DNA from: Amanita rubescens
Lineage: Eukaryota; Basidiomycota; Agaricomycetes; Agaricales; Amanitaceae
Assembly: GCA_015039365.1 (NCBI GenBank)
Contig: WION01000005.1
Coordinates: forward strand, 930,001 to 994,000
DNA: 64,000 bases
Direction of reading: 5' to 3'
Of this stretch, positions 48,501 through 54,500 are shown one piece after another (the stretch's first letter is position 1; each line of letters opens with the position of its first letter). Both the position numbers and the translations under genes were made by a program. The notes beneath the pieces were generated by a model. That model saw only the letters and a list, made by a program, of their open reading frames with translations, did not search any database and was not told where the DNA came from.

Positions 48501-51500
48501 TAGCCGAAGGATGGCTAGTCGTCTATATTGACGATATGTTGATATATGGAGCGAACGAGGAAGAAACGAGGGAGCGCACTAAGCAAGTCTTGCAACGGCT
48601 GAAAGAAAACGATCTATTCCTGAAACTGGAAAAATGTAAATTCGTCGCCAAGGAAGTTGAATTCCTTGGGATGATCGTCAAAGAAGGAAAGATCATGATG
48701 GACCCCATAAAACTCGCTGGAATCAGCAAATGGCCCGAACCGAAAACTGTTAAACAAATACGGTCATTTCTAGGGTTCGCGAACTTTTACAGGAAATTTA
48801 TAGGAAATTACGCCGAAATAGTAGCTCCGCTCACGGAACTGACGAAGAAAACAGTTCCCTTCCGATGGGATGCAGAATGTCAGAAAGCATTTGACACGTT
48901 AAAGGAGAAATTCCTAGAAGAACCGGTTCTAGTTATGCCAGATCCGACGAAACCGTTTTTATTAGAGACCGATGCGTCAAACTGGGCGGTAGGAGCCGTC
49001 CTGAAACAACGGGGATCTGATGGAGAACTGCACCCATGCGGATTTATCAGTCATCGGTTAAGTGATACCGAACAAAGATATCAAGTATACGATCGCGAGT
49101 TATTAGCAATAAAGAAAGCGTTTGAAACCTGGAGACACCTTCTTAAAGGAAGCCCACATACGATTATGATCCACTGTGATCATAAGAATTTATCATACTA
49201 CAAACATCCGCAGAAGATGACCGCCAGACAGTCACGCTGGTGGCAAGAAATCACGGAGTTTGATATCAAGTTAGAACATGTCCCTGGATCAAAACTTATT
49301 CAGGCAGACGCTTTATCGAGACGCCCTGACCATATTAACGAAGAAGAGGCAAAAGCAAAAGAAATCCCACAAACCATGATCTCTGATGACATGGTTATCG
49401 CAGCGATCAATGTATCTTGGGCAGACAAAATCACCGAATTATTGCCACAAGATAAATTTGCTAAAGTTGTAATCGACGGTCTCAAACACGGAAAACTACC
49501 CCTCCGATCAAAGTTTAATGACTGGAAAAATGATAACAACATCATTCGTTATCAAGGACGCGTTTATGTTCCTCAAAACGAAGAATTACGAAACGAAATA
49601 ATCAAGTCACATCACGACCCCGTAGTTATGGGTCACCCTGGAAGATTGAAGACACTAGAGCTTATCCGCCGCGACTATTATTGGCCTGGAATGACAACGA
49701 CCGTATCTAAATGGGTCGAAGGCTGTGCCTTATGTCAACAAATGAAGGTTAATACACATCCGATCACACCGGGTTTGATGCCTATTAAATCCCACGCCAC
49801 ACGCCCATTCGAACAAGTTTCAATGGACTTCATCACAGATCTACCAATTATCGACGGTTTTGATTCTGTTTTGACCGTGGTCGATCAAGGCTTAACAAAG
49901 GGCGTAATATTCATACCATGCAAAAAATCTTTTACCGCTATGGATACCGCCAACTCTTACATTAACGACGTTTATAAACGATACGGGTTACCGACAACCC
50001 TCATCTCCGATAGAGGACCACAATTTACCTCTAAAGTTTTCGAAGAAATCTGCAAGATCTTCGGAATTAACCATAGAAAGTCGACCGCCTTTCATCCGCA
50101 AACTGACGGAGAATCGGAACGACTCAATCAGGAGCTAGAAACCTACCTCCGGTTATACTGCGTTGATCATCCAAAACAGTGGAAAGATCACCTGCCATTA
50201 GCAGAATTCGCGCACAATCAACGGATACATCAATCTACCAAGATGACGCCGTTTGAAATTATGTTTGGAATAGAGCCTGTGGCTATCCCCACAGCATTCC
50301 CGCGAATCAACGTACCCGCTGCTGAAGACCGCTTCAAGGTCTTAACACAAATACGAGACGAAGCTCTCGCCGCACACGAATTAGCTAGACAGCTAATGAC
50401 TCAACGTGTCAAAGGGAAATCTCCTGCATTTAAAGAAGGAGACTTGGTATGGCTAGACTCACGAAACCTGAAAACTGGACAAATAAGAAAATTCTCGCCT
50501 AGACGAGAAGGACCGTTCAAGATCGAAAAAATCTTAGGACCTGTCACCGCTAAACTTGAACTTCCCCCAAGATGGAAGATTCACCCCGTTTTTCATGTTT
50601 CACTCCTTACCCCTTATCATGAAAACGAAACACATGGTCCAAACTTTACTAGACCAACCCCAGACCTTATAGATAACAAAGAAGAATACGAAATCGAGAC
50701 AATTGTCTCGCACCGAAGAAAAGGAAACCAATGGCAATTTTTAGTCAAATGGAAAGGTTATCCGACATCTGACAATTCATGGGAAACCGAGGAAAACTTA
50801 GAACACTCCGAGGAGACCTTAAACGAATATAAGGAACAACATGGAATTACAGCAATTGTCCCCACTACTCGTAAATCACGAAAACACCGTTCTTGAAACC
50901 ATGTCTTCCCCCACTAACAACCCATCCGCCGCTACTACTCCAGCCGCTTCAACAGTCGTTGAGGAAATTGTCCCTCCGACCCCTTCTAGGGAGGAATCGC
51001 CCGCACCATTGCCAATTCCTCCTCCTACCTGTATGTTACATTATACATCAATCGGTATAGAATGGTTCCCTATAATTCCTTCTGACGAGGAATTTGTACC
51101 CCGAAATGAAGATTCTTCATCTTCTGACTCATCCTATACCTTCCCATCATCGAACACTTCTACAATAGAAGAACTAATGCGAAACGTCACAGATATGGGG
51201 AACGCTATTCTCCCTAACACTCCTGTGCCACCTGAAGTGCAGGAAATGGTAACTCAAGTATTCGCCACCAGAGACCAAATGGTCATCACCTACGCACGCG
51301 GACCACGTCCTGACACCACCCCTGAGGATATCCGGATCATGCGAGAAGGACTACTCATGTTCAATGCCACCGCTTTTACCCTGGGAGTTCCTCCCATTGA
51401 TGAAGAACTCGTCGACGACTACCTTGAAAGGGCAAGAACTATCGCCGCCACCAATGCTGCAACCACCGCCGCCATCTCTGCCGCCGCTAATGCTGTTGCC

Positions 51501-54500
51501 GCCGAAATCGATACCATCACCATTAATGCTGCTATCGATGACGAGATCAATGAAAGACTCGTCAATCCCATCTCGATCCCTATTGTCTTCCCAGAAGACA
51601 CTCCATCGCCAAGGCCCCTTTACACCCCGTTGGATTTAATGAGGGAAACCCACGCTCGATCCATGAGCCCAGTACCTAGACTCCCTGCCGAAGGACCTAT
51701 TCCTAGGTTCTATTTCCAGCACGCCTCTGTCAATGACGACAATTTTAACGTGCCCGCACCCGACATTCCCGCTATAAACGTCATCTTGACACATTACGCC
51801 ATCCCCTCCTTCATCGATCCAATAATACGACGAGCCTTTTTCCGAATCTGGACGCTCTTCACGTCCTGGACCTTTGCCAACAACTATCTATTCATATTAA
51901 ATAGATATGTTCGCCCTGATCTGATGGCCCTCGTTAACGTCATCATTAATCTCACCCGTCGATTCCGAGAACCACAACGTAACCGCTGGATCACTTTGAT
52001 GATCTGGAATAATATTCATTGGTTTTGCGACCTACGAGGAGACGTATACCTCGAAGAAGCAACCCGTCTTACCACCGCCGGACATCGTCACCATTTCATC
52101 CAACCGACACGACAACCCGCTTTAGACACTGGCATGGCCTGGATGCACGGACGCCCTGTATTTCCCCGCACTCCCGTCAATGCCACGTTCGAACGAATTC
52201 GAACCCTTAGTGACCGACTCAACCCGATGATGACCCCTGATGGTTGGGACATAACTATATTACGACAACTACAAACGACGATTAACAATCTCGTGTGGAG
52301 GCACGATCGTAACCCTAATAGACCCAATGTCAATAACGAATACCAAGACGCCGCCGTCATCGCACTCCAAACAGGACATACAATTGAAGGACGCGATGTC
52401 CCTATCCTTGAAAACCCGACACGTCGCACCATCTTTCACCTGCACGGACCTGATCCCTCAGCCGAACGATTAGTATCATTCGAACCGAATAACCTAGCCT
52501 TCGAGGGAGAAGACATCCCTGGAACTCAAGGTTGTTACATGTGCGGAGCCCCGCATCACACCACCGAACACCATCAACGACGAGAAATACGCCGAGGACC
52601 GGTACATGAGGAAACCCCGCCTCCCACTTATCCAGACGCTATAACACAATTATCGCTGCCCACGCCATTTGAACAAATCCCTGAAAGACGAATTTCTACC
52701 GCTTCGCCTGCTACTACTATCGATTCCGCCCAACTCGAACAAGGCGAACCTTCCCCGCTTATCGAAAGAACACGACGAGGGACAAATACTCGTCCTCCAG
52801 GCAACCGCTTCACTACTACTACTACTGGACCTCCACCATCACGACGAAACCTTGGAAACCGTCGAGGCCAATCCACACGAGGACAGTCGACACGACATGT
52901 CGCCACTATGACCGCCTCGAATACACGAGAAGAGCGACCGACTCTTCAAGAACGACTTACTGACAACCGCCGCCGCCGTCGTCATCCCTGGCAAGGAAAT
53001 GAAGACTCTTACACCTACGACAGCGATGCTGAACACAATCGTGACACGTAGTCACAAGTAAATTCAATATTCGGCGAATATTGGACTTCGTATGTAGGAG
53101 AAGGGCTATGTTACAAACGTACGTCATGGCCTATCTTTTCTTTATCTTATCATCTATGTCATTCCTCCTATGTCATTATTTGCATATGCGTTCCTTCCGG
53201 AACATTCGTCGTTTATCATATGCCAATTACTTTTATCACATGTATGTCGTTTTCACATGTTAACCGTTTCATTATCACATGTAACCGTTTTCATTATCAC
53301 ATGTGTATATACTTACCATATTTGCGTATGTACTTTGTACTATATAAATCACGCAAATATACGACTAGACCTCAGTCTAGTTTTAACAGTCAAAATCTGT
53401 CTCGTTATCGTCTAAATTCCCTTGAGGATTTATCCGATAACACTCTTATTCTTTGAACGTTCTTAAGTGCCGGAACTCCCTTGAGGAACCTACGGTACCT
53501 GATAAGCTCGACTTATCAGTGAACGAACGAACGTAACAGGGACAGGAAAAGGTAAATGAATCCAATCAATATTTAACTGTACTGGAAATTAGCTATTCTC
53601 TCCACAGTTCCTTTGGTGGTTGTATTCACCAAATTTGATGGTCAAGTCATCCAAGAATCTGGAAAATTGAATGACATTCAGGATGATGGAGCTAAGTGGG
53701 ACATGGCCAGGAAGAATGCTGAAATCACTTTTCAGAAAACTTATCTTCCTAAAGTCTTGAATGCTCAATATCCACCAAAGTGCTATGTGAGATTGGAAGG
53801 TAAGAATGAAGCTACTCCCTCCTTTTACAGAGATATCATATTTTACTAGATATGGATATACCAGAAAATGATTGTCCTGAATTGAGTGAGAGGACAGCTT
53901 ATGCAATTGATGATGCCAGTCTACAAGAACTATTTGTTTCAACACAAAAGAACAATCTTAACCTTTGTGTTAAATTTGGACTTGAGTGAGTATCACACTC
54001 TGATGTTGTTTTGCTTTTAATAAGTTGAATGTGGCTAGACATGTCTTTCAGAGACAAAAGGGAACCTCATTGGAAGCTGCCTTTATCATAGTACTCAGCA
54101 AGTTTCCACATTACTGGGTACTTACAAAACAAGGCTCACATCATGGTTATGTGAAAACTAAGTTACAATCAGATTGCCAAAGTAAGCATATTTTGAAATG
54201 TTAGTCATGATGATTGTATATCATTGGAAGGTCAATGTGAGTATCACAAGTTATTTTTATTTCATGGTTGCTTTGACTAAATGAATAAGGATGATGTACA
54301 TGTATGTACATACATATGTTGACTTTAATTTACCCATCATGTTTAATAATTTCTGTTGTATCAAGAAACACAACAACATTGAAGTGAGTAAGACAGAAAA
54401 AAAATTGCAGTAAATCTGATGCCTTTGACAAAGTGGGCAAGTGATTTCAGATCTTTAATCACTATTGGTCTCACAGCAGATAGTTTGTGAGTGATGCTAC

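Larger units (their letters stand above)
37207..53538 (+). mobile_element. Complete Ty3-type chromovirus (8.5 kb) carrying a nested element
   Basis: LTRs are 430 bp, TGTTAC...GTAACA. The 5' LTR is split (37207-37482 and 45316-45469) by the element at 37483-45310; the 3' LTR is 53109-53538. By eye the two LTRs are identical, so insertion is very recent. Coding order is AUG-less upstream frame, Gag, Pol (PR, RT, RH, IN, chromodomain), ORF3. Subtracting the nested element and its duplicated GTTTT leaves 8499 bp with all frames open. It lies in the same orientation as the host gene. Confidence 0.93.

Noticed and set aside
54052..54092. GTPase ending at TAG 54092 using the acceptor at 54051
   Set aside because: The acceptor two bases later keeps the frame for 21 more codons of plausible protein and reaches the micro-exon array in phase 0; not excluded without cDNA.
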